Below are positions 1 to 9,507 of a stretch of DNA of 64,000 nt, in pieces. The stretch's first letter is position 1; every line of letters starts with the position of its first letter. The DNA comes from an uncultured Schlesneria sp. Lineage in GTDB: Bacteria > Planctomycetota > Planctomycetia > Planctomycetales > Planctomycetaceae. The translations under genes were made by a program, and so were the position numbers. The notes beneath the pieces are model-generated. The model made no database searches and had not been told where the DNA came from. It worked only from the letters and a program-made list of their open reading frames with translations. The stretch lies in assembly GCA_903858935.1 (NCBI GenBank), contig CAIOKO010000143.1, forward strand, positions 24,841-88,840, written 5' to 3'.

Positions 1-1241
1 CATTGAGCGCGTCCCGAATGACCGTGTGTTCCCAGCCAGTCGGCAATGGCTCCCACCAGGAATTGGGAGCTCATCGCACCGAAGACACCGGCCGAGTTCA
101 TCAGACCGAACAGAGCACCGACATGTTTGCCGCTGATTCCGATTGCACACGACCACCACAGTGATTGAGTTGCCTGGGTCATGAAGCAGGAGAGTCCCGC
201 GAGCAGGGCGGCGAGCCAGGGGTTTTGCGACATCAATGAGCAACTCAAAAATGCCGCGGCGGCGAAGAACGCGCTGCCTCCCAACAGTCTTCTTCTGATC
301 AATCCCTTTCCCGTCACAACTCGGTCCAGAATTTGACCGCCAAAAAATGTACCAACAGCCGAACAGGCCAGGACCAGTGATGCCATCATCCCTGCATTGG
401 TCGGGTCAACCCCCCGTCCTTTGATGAGGTAGGTTGGAAACCAGGAAAAATAGATGTAACTGTTGAATGACCCGAAGATCATGATCGAACTGAGAAACCA
501 GATACTCGGGTTCCGGCTGACGGCCGCCCATGGGATATCACCGTGTACGTTCTCAGATGAGGCTCGACGGCCAATGTGTTCGGCCTCTGCCAAATTGACG
601 GCGGGATGGTTTGAAGGGTCATCCCGGAACCACCAATAGAATCCGGTGGCCCAGACGGCACCTAGTCCTCCGAACGCTGCAAATGTAGCGCGCCAGCCGA
701 TATTTCGAATAAGAATTGCAGCAAGAAATGGTGCCGCGGCTCCTCCGATTTGCGAGGCGGCCAGAAATACTCCCTGGGCTCGTCCCCGTTCTGCATCGGG
801 AAACCATCTTGATAAGACTCGTGCTGCATTAGGAAAGGCCCCCGCTTCACCCGCTCCGAAAAGGAAGCGAACAGTGATCATCGGCCAAAGCCCCGTGCAG
901 GCGCCGGTCAGCGCGGTGAACGCCGACCACCAGAGCGAGATTCGAGTCAGCACCTTTCGTCCGCCGATCAGGTCTCCCCATCGACCTGTCGGGATTTCGA
1001 ACAATCCATAGGCCAGTGTAAAGGCCATCAAGACGAAGCTGGCCTCGGTATTGGAAAGCTTCAAGTCCTGTTTGATGGATGGGAGTGCCTGCGAGATACA
1101 AATACGGTCGAGGTACAGTATCCCTGATAACAGGCAAAGGACGCCGAGCACTATGAAACGGGTTCCCGATCGGGACGCGTGAGCTGACGGTGCCGTGTCT
1201 GACTGTTCACAGGATTCAACGGACATGACCTGTTCCTTCAT
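1..1241 (-). CDS. MFS transporter (ACS/hexuronate-type), 3' end outside window
   Basis: Minus-strand translation from ATG at 1241 gives MKEQVMSVESCEQ...RFIVLGVLCLLSGILYLDRICISQALPSIKQDL..., with multiple TM segments and GRWGDLIGGRKVL MFS signature; open to window edge. Confidence 0.85.
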   Translation of the reverse strand, partial: MKEQVMSVESCEQSDTAPSAHASRSGTRFIVLGVLCLLSGILYLDRICISQALPSIKQDLKLSNTEASFVLMAFTLAYGLFEIPTGRWGDLIGGRKVLTRISLWWSAFTALTGACTGLWPMITVRFLFGAGEAGAFPNAARVLSRWFPDAERGRAQGVFLAASQIGGAAAPFLAAILIRNIGWRATFAAFGGLGAVWATGFYWWFRDDPSNHPAVNLAEAEHIGRRASSENVHGDIPWAAVSRNPSIWFLSSIMIFGSFNSYIYFSWFPTYLIKGRGVDPTNAGMMASLVLACSAVGTFFGGQILDRVVTGKGLIRRRLLGGSAFFAAAAFLSCSLMSQNPWLAALLAGLSCFMTQATQSLWWSCAIGISGKHVGALFGLMNSAGVFGAMSSQFLVGAIADWLGTHGHSGRAQ

Positions 1242-1376
1242 GGAGGGGCCGAAAGTCGTCGGGGCCTATCTTCAGAGCGGCAGGTCGTCGCTGGCTAAGC
1301 GGCGGAGATGATTGTTACGCTGCTGCACGAGCGCATCAAGCAACGAGGTCAGAATTAACAATTTGCGAGCTCCGCC

Positions 1377-2963
1377 ATGTTGATTGGTTATGTCAGTGAC
1401 GAACGATATGTGGCCCTGGTTGACGTTGCCTTCGAGTTTATCGATGCCAATGGGGGATCGTGGGAAGCGAGGTCTCGTGCGACAGGTGCGGTTTATCTTG
1501 ATGCGCCTCCTGGAGACTATACTGTTACGCTACAAAGGCCCGGTTACGGTGCAAAACGCAGCCACGTGACGCTGCCGACCACGTCTCCTCATCAATTTCG
1601 ACTGCTAAGCGATGGTCTCAGCGGTTACGTCTGGCCGAAGTGGGTTCGCAGCGGCGAGGCAGGAGAATTTCGAGTTCATTCCGTTGAACAGTATCATCTC
1701 GAGTTATGGAGATATGGATGGAAACCGGAACTGGTTCGAAGCCTGGGTTGGCATGACGAGCATGGTCCCCGCGCGACGATGCAAGTGACGCCCGACGGCG
1801 ACTACACGCAAACTGGAGTCGAATGGAATCGGGTTGGATACTCGAGTCCGACCCACAAACAATTCCTTGCAGCACCAGATCAGTCTGGTTTGTACTACTT
1901 TCGGGCTCAAACACCTTCCGGTTTGCAGTTTTCGTTTCCGTGGATAGTGGCACCAATCCGGCCGAAAGCACCGCTGGCGGTACTCGGCAGCAACATCACC
2001 TGGAATGCTTACAACAGCTTTGGCGGACGCAGCAATTATATCCATGCCGACGAGTTGCCTCCGACGCCGACAGTGAATTCGCGGTATGATCTCAAGCGTT
2101 ATCGCGACGCTGAATTCATGACATGGAACTGTGAAAAATACGTTCCGCTCTCGTTTGACCGACCTGAACCGTTTAACCATATTGATTTTGAAACACAGAT
2201 CACGGATCCGATTCAAGGTCGACAGGCATGCCATCTCGCACCGGCCGAATGGCGGTTGCTGGGGTGGCTTGAGCATCAAAACCTGCCCTATGACTTTTAT
2301 TCAGAAACGCAACTGGACGATGGGACGCTCGATCTTTCTTCGTATCGTGCATTGATCTTGTCCGTTCATCCCGAATACTGGACGCGTCGGATGTATGACC
2401 GCGTCAAGCAGTGGGTCTTCGAAGAAGGGGGAAGGCTGCTTTACCTTGGAGGCAATGGGCTGAACTGTGAGGTTGAGATTCACGGTTCGACAATGTCGGT
2501 CCACAACCAGCAGATTACGGGTCTGGATGTCGCGGGTGTCGGTGGAGAAAGTCGGATGGCGCTGCGTCATGAATCGGAGGCAAGCCTGGTGGGCGTGGTC
2601 TTTACTCCGCCGGGTGCGATGACGGGTGCCCCCTATCGTGTGGTAGATTCCAACCACTGGGCCTTTCATCGGACGGGGCTTCAGATCGGGAATCTGTTCG
2701 GACTTAAATCGCTTCATATGCGTTGTCCTGGTGGCGCATCGGGGCACGAAACGGACAAGATTTCGCCCAGTTCTCCGGCAAATACTCGCTTGCTTGCACA
2801 GGGCCTGAATCCCGATGAGGGGGGGGCACATATGGTCCATTTTGAAACCCCGCGTGGTGGCGGAGTGTTTTCCGTTGGCTCGATTTCGTGGGTCAGCAGC
2901 TTGCCCGTTGATGAACACGTCTCACAGATTACTGAGAACGCCATTCGCTGTTTTCTGGAATGA
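1377..2963 (+). CDS. N,N-dimethylformamidase beta-subunit-like protein
   Basis: ORF 528 aa; LAVLGSNITWNAYNSFGGRSNY, LILSVHPEYWTRRMYDRVKQWVFEEGGRLLYLGGNG resemble the DMFase large-subunit family. Confidence 0.75.
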   Translation: MLIGYVSDERYVALVDVAFEFIDANGGSWEARSRATGAVYLDAPPGDYTVTLQRPGYGAKRSHVTLPTTSPHQFRLLSDGLSGYVWPKWVRSGEAGEFRVHSVEQYHLELWRYGWKPELVRSLGWHDEHGPRATMQVTPDGDYTQTGVEWNRVGYSSPTHKQFLAAPDQSGLYYFRAQTPSGLQFSFPWIVAPIRPKAPLAVLGSNITWNAYNSFGGRSNYIHADELPPTPTVNSRYDLKRYRDAEFMTWNCEKYVPLSFDRPEPFNHIDFETQITDPIQGRQACHLAPAEWRLLGWLEHQNLPYDFYSETQLDDGTLDLSSYRALILSVHPEYWTRRMYDRVKQWVFEEGGRLLYLGGNGLNCEVEIHGSTMSVHNQQITGLDVAGVGGESRMALRHESEASLVGVVFTPPGAMTGAPYRVVDSNHWAFHRTGLQIGNLFGLKSLHMRCPGGASGHETDKISPSSPANTRLLAQGLNPDEGGAHMVHFETPRGGGVFSVGSISWVSSLPVDEHVSQITENAIRCFLE

Positions 2964-3261
2964 ATAATGTGACTATCAGGGGCATTTCGGTGAAAGAGCA
3001 GAATCTGCCGGTTATGCCGAGAGTTGCCGACAGCGCGATTGACAGGGCAGCATCAATTGCACACATCTTCTTGATCATTCACGACGATTTAACACCAAGT
3101 TAATCGTGAATGAGTCCTGTTCGGGCAAAACTCGGCGGAATTTGCAGGGCAACTGACGGTTTGCGTCTCACGTTTATTACACGTGTCATTGCCTTGCTGC
3201 TTAAGGGATTGCAGCGAGGTGATTCTCATAAATATCGTTTCGTGGGCTGGAGAAATCCCTG

Positions 3262-3987
3262 ATGAGCCGGTTGTCCACATCGCAAAACCTACTCAGACCG
3301 CAACTTTCAATTCCGTCTTCGCCAGTCAGTCAAAGTCATTTGTCGGATTGGGTGCTGTCGATTCCGGGTGTCTCCCGGGTTGTTGATCGGATCGGAGTGA
3401 CTGAATTTCGTCGGCGAATTTTCCACATGTCACCATCGCTCATGCCGATGGCCCTCCCATTTGTACCGCATCATGATGTCTGGGGGGCGCCGCTCCTTTG
3501 TATTCTGTTTCTCTCGACAGTCACGATTCTGGTACTTGCTGTCGTACTGGGACCTTTTCTGGTCCGTAACGGTGAAATTAACTGGATGGGAGCGGTGTTG
3601 GGTTATATGGGGCCAGTTGTTGGCTCACTGTTGCTGTTTCCTGGACGCGCGGAATGGGGACTGATGACGTTGCAGATTCTTGCGCTGGGGGACGGGTCGG
3701 CAACATTGGGTGGGTTGATGATTGGTGGACGTCGACTTCCCTGGAATCGAAAAAAGACATTCTCGGGTTTGTTCTGCTTCGCGGTCGTTGGCTCGCTCGC
3801 TGCGTCATACAGTTTTTGGGGCGAATCCCGCCCCGGGGTGCCGTTTGCAAAAGCCTTCCTGATTTGCAGTGTCGCAGCGGCGTGTGCGGCGATTGTCGAG
3901 TCGCTACCAATTCGGTCGAACGACAATCTTCGAGTTGGAACAACAGCACTGATCGTTGGGATCGTAATGAGTTTGCTCGTGATTTAG
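3262..3987 (+). CDS. Integral membrane protein, possible dolichol/phytol kinase-like (SEC59/VTE5) CTP-dependent lipid kinase
   Basis: Multi-TM ORF; GDGSATLGGLMIGGRRLPWNRKKTFSGLF ... AAIVESLPIRSNDNLRVG resembles the GD.A..G...G..K..EG / E.P..DN motifs of the family. Confidence 0.5.
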   Translation: MSRLSTSQNLLRPQLSIPSSPVSQSHLSDWVLSIPGVSRVVDRIGVTEFRRRIFHMSPSLMPMALPFVPHHDVWGAPLLCILFLSTVTILVLAVVLGPFLVRNGEINWMGAVLGYMGPVVGSLLLFPGRAEWGLMTLQILALGDGSATLGGLMIGGRRLPWNRKKTFSGLFCFAVVGSLAASYSFWGESRPGVPFAKAFLICSVAAACAAIVESLPIRSNDNLRVGTTALIVGIVMSLLVI

Positions 3988-4045
3988 GTGGCGACTGTTC
4001 GGAACAGACGGCAGATCAAAACGTGGTCAAGGAAGTTGTTGTAGC

Positions 4046-5188
4046 ATGTCCGCAGGGTTCACATCGACGACTTTGTTAAGCAGAATAAGTCGGCTTTCAA
4101 GCCAACCCGTAGCCAAGGCTGTCGGCTCAGCGGTTCAGAAAGAATTGCCAGCACAGCCAGCGCATGGGAACGCCACCAGTCTGGCGGAAGTCGTTCATCT
4201 TCGGAAGAGCTACGGCAATCACCTGGCAGTTAAAGACGTTAGTTTCAAGTTGCAAAGGGGTGAAGTTCTAGGATTACTGGGACCAAACGGAGCAGGTAAA
4301 AGCACGACGATGATGATGCTGGCAGGGTTACTGACCCCGACCAGCGGTGACGTCTTGCTTGATGGCCGAAAATTCGATGGCCGCAATCATGACCTTCGTC
4401 GAATGCTGGGGGTTGTTCCCCAGGAATATGCGATCTATCAAGAATTGAATGCGATCGATAACCTGATGTTTTTCGGCAAACTTTATGGTTTGCGAGGCCA
4501 GGTGTTGAAGGATCGCTGCGATGAGGTACTGGAACAGATTGGCCTTGTTGAAAGTGCGAAACGACCCTCGGGTGACTATTCCGGTGGGATGAAGCGTCGG
4601 CTCAACTTCGGTGTTGCCCTGATGCACAAGCCGTCAATTTTGATCCTCGATGAACCGACAGTCGGTGTCGATCCCCAGTCTCGGTCGCATTTGCTGGAAT
4701 GCGTTCGGCGCCAGGCATCTGAAGGTGTCGGGATTGTTTACGCCAGCCATTACATGGAAGAGATCCAGTCGATCTGCCATCGTGTTGCCATCGTGGATCA
4801 CGGCGAGGTGCTTGTCGATGACACGATTCCCAATCTGATTGGGGGATCGGCCTCTGACTTGTACCTGTACGTCAATAAAACGACGGGAATTTCCGAAGCG
4901 CTCGGAAACCTGGTGATTGTTGGACCTGGTAGTGACGGTGAGCCTGCAGTGATAGTTCCTGGGGAAGCCCCACCTTCGGGTAAACATGCTGATGTCAGTT
5001 CATTGCGTTACGGGTTGGGATCACTGGCGCAAGAGTCGCCTCGAATTTCCCCTGAGCTGTCGTGGCGATTGCAGACGGTCCTGTTCAAGTTGGGAAACCT
5101 GGGAATTGATGTCCTGCGGATTGAGACTCAGCAATCGAATCTTGAACGGCTTTTCCTTCAACTCACGGGAAAGAGATTGCGAGACTAG
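4046..5188 (+). CDS. ABC transporter ATP-binding protein (ABC-2 type exporter)
   Basis: Walker A GPNGAGKST, signature YSGGMKRRLN, Walker B LILDEPTVGVDP. Confidence 0.95.
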   Translation: MSAGFTSTTLLSRISRLSSQPVAKAVGSAVQKELPAQPAHGNATSLAEVVHLRKSYGNHLAVKDVSFKLQRGEVLGLLGPNGAGKSTTMMMLAGLLTPTSGDVLLDGRKFDGRNHDLRRMLGVVPQEYAIYQELNAIDNLMFFGKLYGLRGQVLKDRCDEVLEQIGLVESAKRPSGDYSGGMKRRLNFGVALMHKPSILILDEPTVGVDPQSRSHLLECVRRQASEGVGIVYASHYMEEIQSICHRVAIVDHGEVLVDDTIPNLIGGSASDLYLYVNKTTGISEALGNLVIVGPGSDGEPAVIVPGEAPPSGKHADVSSLRYGLGSLAQESPRISPELSWRLQTVLFKLGNLGIDVLRIETQQSNLERLFLQLTGKRLRD

Positions 5189-5275
5189 ATACGACGGAAA
5201 TTCCTTCGGACGTGCGTCTTGTCGCAAATGAACCTGCAGGCGCCTATCGACTGCGAAAGGGAGTGAGACTTAGTT

Positions 5276-6496
5276 ATGTCAGCCTGGCACATCACCCTGA
5301 AAGACCTGCTGCTTTTGTCTCGTGATAAACGGGCGCTGGTGTTACTTCTCGTATTGCCGTTGATGTTCATTTCAATTGTCGGCATGTCGACGGGACAATT
5401 GTTGACTCGCGATGAAAACAGCGAACGCTTCAAAATTGTTGTTGTCGATCTGAACAACAGTGAGACCTCGCGGGACCTTGTTACCGAGCTTGCGAAAAAG
5501 CCAGAACTTTTGATCAGGTCAGTTCCCTCGAAAGAGTCTGCTGATGATCTGGTACGAAGCGGAGATGCTTCGCTGATTCTCGTCGTCGGTCCTAAGTTTG
5601 AAGAGCTTGTTGAAGAGATCCGCGTCAGCGACATCTTCAATTCGAAAGATGGGCCAGCGGCGGCAGGTCTGGCTGCGCTGGATCTGGAAGTCGTGACGAA
5701 ACCAAACTCTGCAGGAATCGGGCGACTGCTCGAAGGGGTCGTACGTTCTCAGGTAATTGGATTTATCGCTCCGATCGCTGCGCGAAAGAATCCCGTGACA
5801 CGAGCATGGGTTCGATCGCGAGAAATAGATGAAGTAGGCAGTTCATCCGCATCCGTTGTGCCGACTCAGGATAAGCCAAAATCCAAACAGAACGCGGTCT
5901 ATTTGTGGGTCGTTCCCGGCTTCACCGTGATGTTTGCGTTTTTTGTCATCAGTATCATGGCGAGATCTTTTATTATTGAACGTGATCAAGGGACGTTGCG
6001 ACGTTTGTTAATGGCCCCGATTGGAACCGTGCCCGTGTTGCTGGGAAAGACGGTCCCGTTTTATCTGACATCGGTCCTGCAATGCTCGTTGTTGTTCTTA
6101 TGTGGACGATTGATGTTTGGTATGCCTTGGGGGGCCCAACCTGCGTACCTCATACCAGTAATTCTGTGTACGTCAGCCGCTGCGACTTCTCTCGGTCTGC
6201 TGCTGGCTACGGTGGTACATACCGATCAGCAAGTTTCATCGTACGGTACGACTTTAATTTTGATGTTCAGCAGCATCAGTGGCTGTTTCTTTCCTCGTGA
6301 ATTCTTTCCGAAGATGATGCGCCAAATCAGTCTGTTCACGCCTCACGCGTGGTCGCTGAAGGCATTCGATGCGGTGTTGACTCAGCCAATTGTCGACGGT
6401 CAATTAATCTTGTCCTGCTGCGGGATGCTTCTGGTCTTTACGGTCGTTTTCTTCACAACCGGATGGTGGCGATTTCGTGCCACGGCGCATGGTTAA
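5276..6496 (+). CDS. ABC-2 type transporter permease
   Basis: N-terminal TM, large extracytoplasmic loop, C-terminal TM cluster; ERDQGTLRRLLMAPI motif; follows the ATPase. Confidence 0.9.
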   Translation: MSAWHITLKDLLLLSRDKRALVLLLVLPLMFISIVGMSTGQLLTRDENSERFKIVVVDLNNSETSRDLVTELAKKPELLIRSVPSKESADDLVRSGDASLILVVGPKFEELVEEIRVSDIFNSKDGPAAAGLAALDLEVVTKPNSAGIGRLLEGVVRSQVIGFIAPIAARKNPVTRAWVRSREIDEVGSSSASVVPTQDKPKSKQNAVYLWVVPGFTVMFAFFVISIMARSFIIERDQGTLRRLLMAPIGTVPVLLGKTVPFYLTSVLQCSLLFLCGRLMFGMPWGAQPAYLIPVILCTSAAATSLGLLLATVVHTDQQVSSYGTTLILMFSSISGCFFPREFFPKMMRQISLFTPHAWSLKAFDAVLTQPIVDGQLILSCCGMLLVFTVVFFTTGWWRFRATAHG

Positions 6497-6621
6497 AATC
6501 TTAAAATTTTAAATTGTTGCTACTTTTTCACTCGTCCCGTGTTTATTAGTGAAAGTCTCTTCGGAAAAATGGTATAACGGCCTGCACGCCGGTGCTGAGT
6601 TCGTGAATAGACGGGTAGATC

Positions 6622-8298
6622 ATGTCGCTTCCAAAAAAAGGCATGCGTGCAACAGGGGCCGCATCCGCAAGCGATGATCAGCGATCGGTACCGCTGCGAG
6701 GACTTCTTCCTTCGGAAGCTCTTGATTTCTCGCCGAACCGGTCGTTTTCCCGGAAGAAATTGATTTCCTCCGTTTCGACCAGCGTTGCCATACACGCGGC
6801 GATATTGTTCATCCTCAGCTGGATCTATTTTGATCTTCCGAACCACAATGTGTTCGAGACGATCCTCACGCTCGTTGCTGGCGACAACAATTCATCTGGT
6901 GACGCGGTTGAGATCAATTTTGGGGAATTAACAGAACCGACGATTGACGAGGTTCAACCGGGGTTGGGAGACGTCGGCGAGATCGAACTGGAAGTCATGG
7001 CTCTGGATGATAATGTCGAGCCACTTTCGCCGATGAAAGTGAATTCCGAACCAATTCCCGGTGGCGATCGAAATCCAGGTGGAAAAAAAATCGAGGCGAC
7101 CCCGAATAAAAATGGGAATAAACGAGCCTCAGTAACGAAATCCCAGTCCATGTTGGCAACGGCAATCGCAGCCACGGAAGCAGAAGGACAACGTCACGCA
7201 GAGCATTTTGTTGGTCGTACACCCAAGGGTAAAGCCGCCCTTTTAAAACGCATGGGGGGGACTGACGCGAGCGAGGCGGCCGTTGCCGGGGGATTGGTTT
7301 GGCTGAAGAACCATCAGCTTCCGGACGGATCGTGGAACTTTAATCATGTGAGCAGTCCTCGTTGTGACTGTACAATGCCCGGTCGAATCGAAAACAACCC
7401 ATACGCGGCGACGGCGATGGCCGTCATGGCTTTTCTGGGAGCTGGTAAGACTCATGAATCGGGAGAGTACCAGTTGGAAGTTCGTTATGGGCTCGATTTT
7501 TTGCTTTCTCAAGGAATCCGAGTCGGAAAGGGAATCCGTTACTACGGCGAATTGTCGGGGCCGGCTACTTTTTACACTCATGGACTCGTGACAATCGCGA
7601 TCAGCGAAGCCTATGCAATGACGGGAGATGATCGCTTGCGGCTGGCTGTCACGGGAGCCGTTGAATTCCTTGCCGACACACAGGATTACGGTGGGGGATG
7701 GCGCTATTTTCCCGGTCAACCAGGTGACACGTCGGTTGTTGCCTGGCAGTTGATGGGCCTGAAAAGTGCGCAGTTTTCAAGGATCACCGTACCTCAGAAG
7801 GTTTTTAGTGGTGTTGACCGTTTCTTGATCAGTGCTTCGTCTATGCGAGGTTCGCAGTACGCCTATCTTCCTGACCGGAACAATTCTCCGACACCATCAA
7901 TGACGGCTGCGGGATTGTTATGCAAAATGTATCTCGGGGCGAAGGAAAACCATGGAGGAATGCGTGCGGGAATTCGGTTTCTGGATCAACACGGTCCGGA
8001 ACCCGATGGCATGTACTATAACTATTACGCGACCCAGGTCTTGCATCATTGGGGAGGCCCCGAATGGGATCGATGGAATAGCGTCATGCGTGAGCATCTG
8101 ATTCGAACTCAGATTCGTGACGGCCATGCCACAGGGAGTTGGGACATCGCTGATCGTCACGGTTACGTTGGAGGTCGTGTTTACATGACCACGTTAGCCT
8201 TGCTGACGCTCGAAGTATATTACCGACACCTACCGCTCTATCAGAGGGATCGGATCGATTTTCCACTCATTCAACAGGAAGTCCAAGTCAAAAAATAA
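6622..8298 (+). CDS. Prenyltransferase/squalene-oxidase repeat protein with N-terminal TM
   Basis: GLVWLKNHQLPDGSWNFNH..., repeated alpha-toroid repeats, GGGWRYFPGQPGDTSVVAWQLMGLKSA. Confidence 0.8.
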   Translation: MSLPKKGMRATGAASASDDQRSVPLRGLLPSEALDFSPNRSFSRKKLISSVSTSVAIHAAILFILSWIYFDLPNHNVFETILTLVAGDNNSSGDAVEINFGELTEPTIDEVQPGLGDVGEIELEVMALDDNVEPLSPMKVNSEPIPGGDRNPGGKKIEATPNKNGNKRASVTKSQSMLATAIAATEAEGQRHAEHFVGRTPKGKAALLKRMGGTDASEAAVAGGLVWLKNHQLPDGSWNFNHVSSPRCDCTMPGRIENNPYAATAMAVMAFLGAGKTHESGEYQLEVRYGLDFLLSQGIRVGKGIRYYGELSGPATFYTHGLVTIAISEAYAMTGDDRLRLAVTGAVEFLADTQDYGGGWRYFPGQPGDTSVVAWQLMGLKSAQFSRITVPQKVFSGVDRFLISASSMRGSQYAYLPDRNNSPTPSMTAAGLLCKMYLGAKENHGGMRAGIRFLDQHGPEPDGMYYNYYATQVLHHWGGPEWDRWNSVMREHLIRTQIRDGHATGSWDIADRHGYVGGRVYMTTLALLTLEVYYRHLPLYQRDRIDFPLIQQEVQVKK

Positions 8299-8307
8299 CT
8301 CGCTTTG

Positions 8308-8706
8308 CTAATCGGTCTGAATCTGAATACGACGCGGTTCCGGCTTTGAAAGGCGTGGCAGAACGACCTCGAGCACGCCCTGATTCAGCTTGGCGGAAAT
8401 GCGCTCGTGGTCAACTTCGTCACTGAGGATAAAAGACCTCAGAAAATGCCCCACCTGATACTCCTGGTGGATCAAGCGAGCATCACTGGGAATCGACAAC
8501 GTGACTTTGCCGAAAAGCGATAACTTGTTGTCTTGAATCTGAAGTTCTAAAGAATCAGTGGCTACACCAGGCAGGTCGGCCTGAAGCACCAAACCCTCGG
8601 CAGTTTCGAAAATATCGATCGGTGGGTTAAAGACAACCTGATCGATGGGATACTCTTTTGGCGGAGGAGGTACGGTTTCCGTTGATCGAACAATTTCATT
8701 TGACAT
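8308..8706 (-). CDS. Hsp20/alpha-crystallin family small heat-shock protein
   Basis: ADLPGV...; LNQGVLEVVLPR (GVL motif). Confidence 0.9.
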   Translation of the reverse strand: MSNEIVRSTETVPPPPKEYPIDQVVFNPPIDIFETAEGLVLQADLPGVATDSLELQIQDNKLSLFGKVTLSIPSDARLIHQEYQVGHFLRSFILSDEVDHERISAKLNQGVLEVVLPRLSKPEPRRIQIQTD

Positions 8707-8759
8707 TGGTTTTCGACTCCTCGACGAGGATCTGACATCGTTAAAAAGATGCTTTTGGA

Positions 8760-9227
8760 TTACCCAGGGTTGCCATTGGTCACAGGAATTTGTCTGGGGG
8801 AAACGGAGTGGGCTTTTGGAAGCCGAATGCAGAGTACACCATTCGTAAACTCGGCTGCGAGTTTTTCATCCTGGATATGGTCAGGGAGGGTCAGCGATCT
8901 TTGCCAGGTACCGCGCGGACGTTCCTGTCGCCGAAAGCGATCGTCAGAAATCCCCTCAGGGCCGGTTCGTTTTCCCTTGATCGTCAGCACGCCTCCCGAA
9001 ATCAGAACTTCCAAGTCTTCCGGACGTGTCCCTGGAAGTTCTGCTGTCAGCAGGAATTCATTGTCCAACTCATACACATTAATGGGCGGATACTGGCGGC
9101 CGAATCGGATCCCGTGAAATAACGAGACTTTGGCAAGTAGTTGATCAACCTCACGCTCGAGGTCGCGAAACGGGTCCCACGTATGTCCCCAACGAAAGAC
9201 TGGCATGTCATTCCCCTTGCTCGTCAA
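8760..9227 (-). CDS. Hsp20/alpha-crystallin family small heat-shock protein
   Basis: DPFRDLEREVDQLL, AELPGTRPEDLEV, TNGVLCIRLPKA. Confidence 0.92.
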   Translation of the reverse strand: MTSKGNDMPVFRWGHTWDPFRDLEREVDQLLAKVSLFHGIRFGRQYPPINVYELDNEFLLTAELPGTRPEDLEVLISGGVLTIKGKRTGPEGISDDRFRRQERPRGTWQRSLTLPDHIQDEKLAAEFTNGVLCIRLPKAHSVSPRQIPVTNGNPG

Positions 9228-9507
9228 AGACCGAGAAGAAACGATTCAATGCCACGCAAACAGTGTACCATCCTTAAAAACAGTTGAGTGACGACGTTTT
9301 TCATCGACCGCAAAAATCGGCACAGTTCCTTTTATGCCTGTTTTTTGGCGAAAATATCGCCATTTTGGCGGAAGTCGTCACTTCGCAAGGGCGCAATTCG
9401 TTACTGCCAAACTGACAGATAAAGGGTCCGTTGACGGACGATTGCCAATCGTGACTTTGGGCGACTTTATGCGTCATGAAATGCCATCGCCGATTTGATG
9501 GGTCGAT

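Noticed and set aside
1704-2279. 191-aa minus ORF
   Set aside because: Entirely antisense to the DMFase-like CDS; no family signal.
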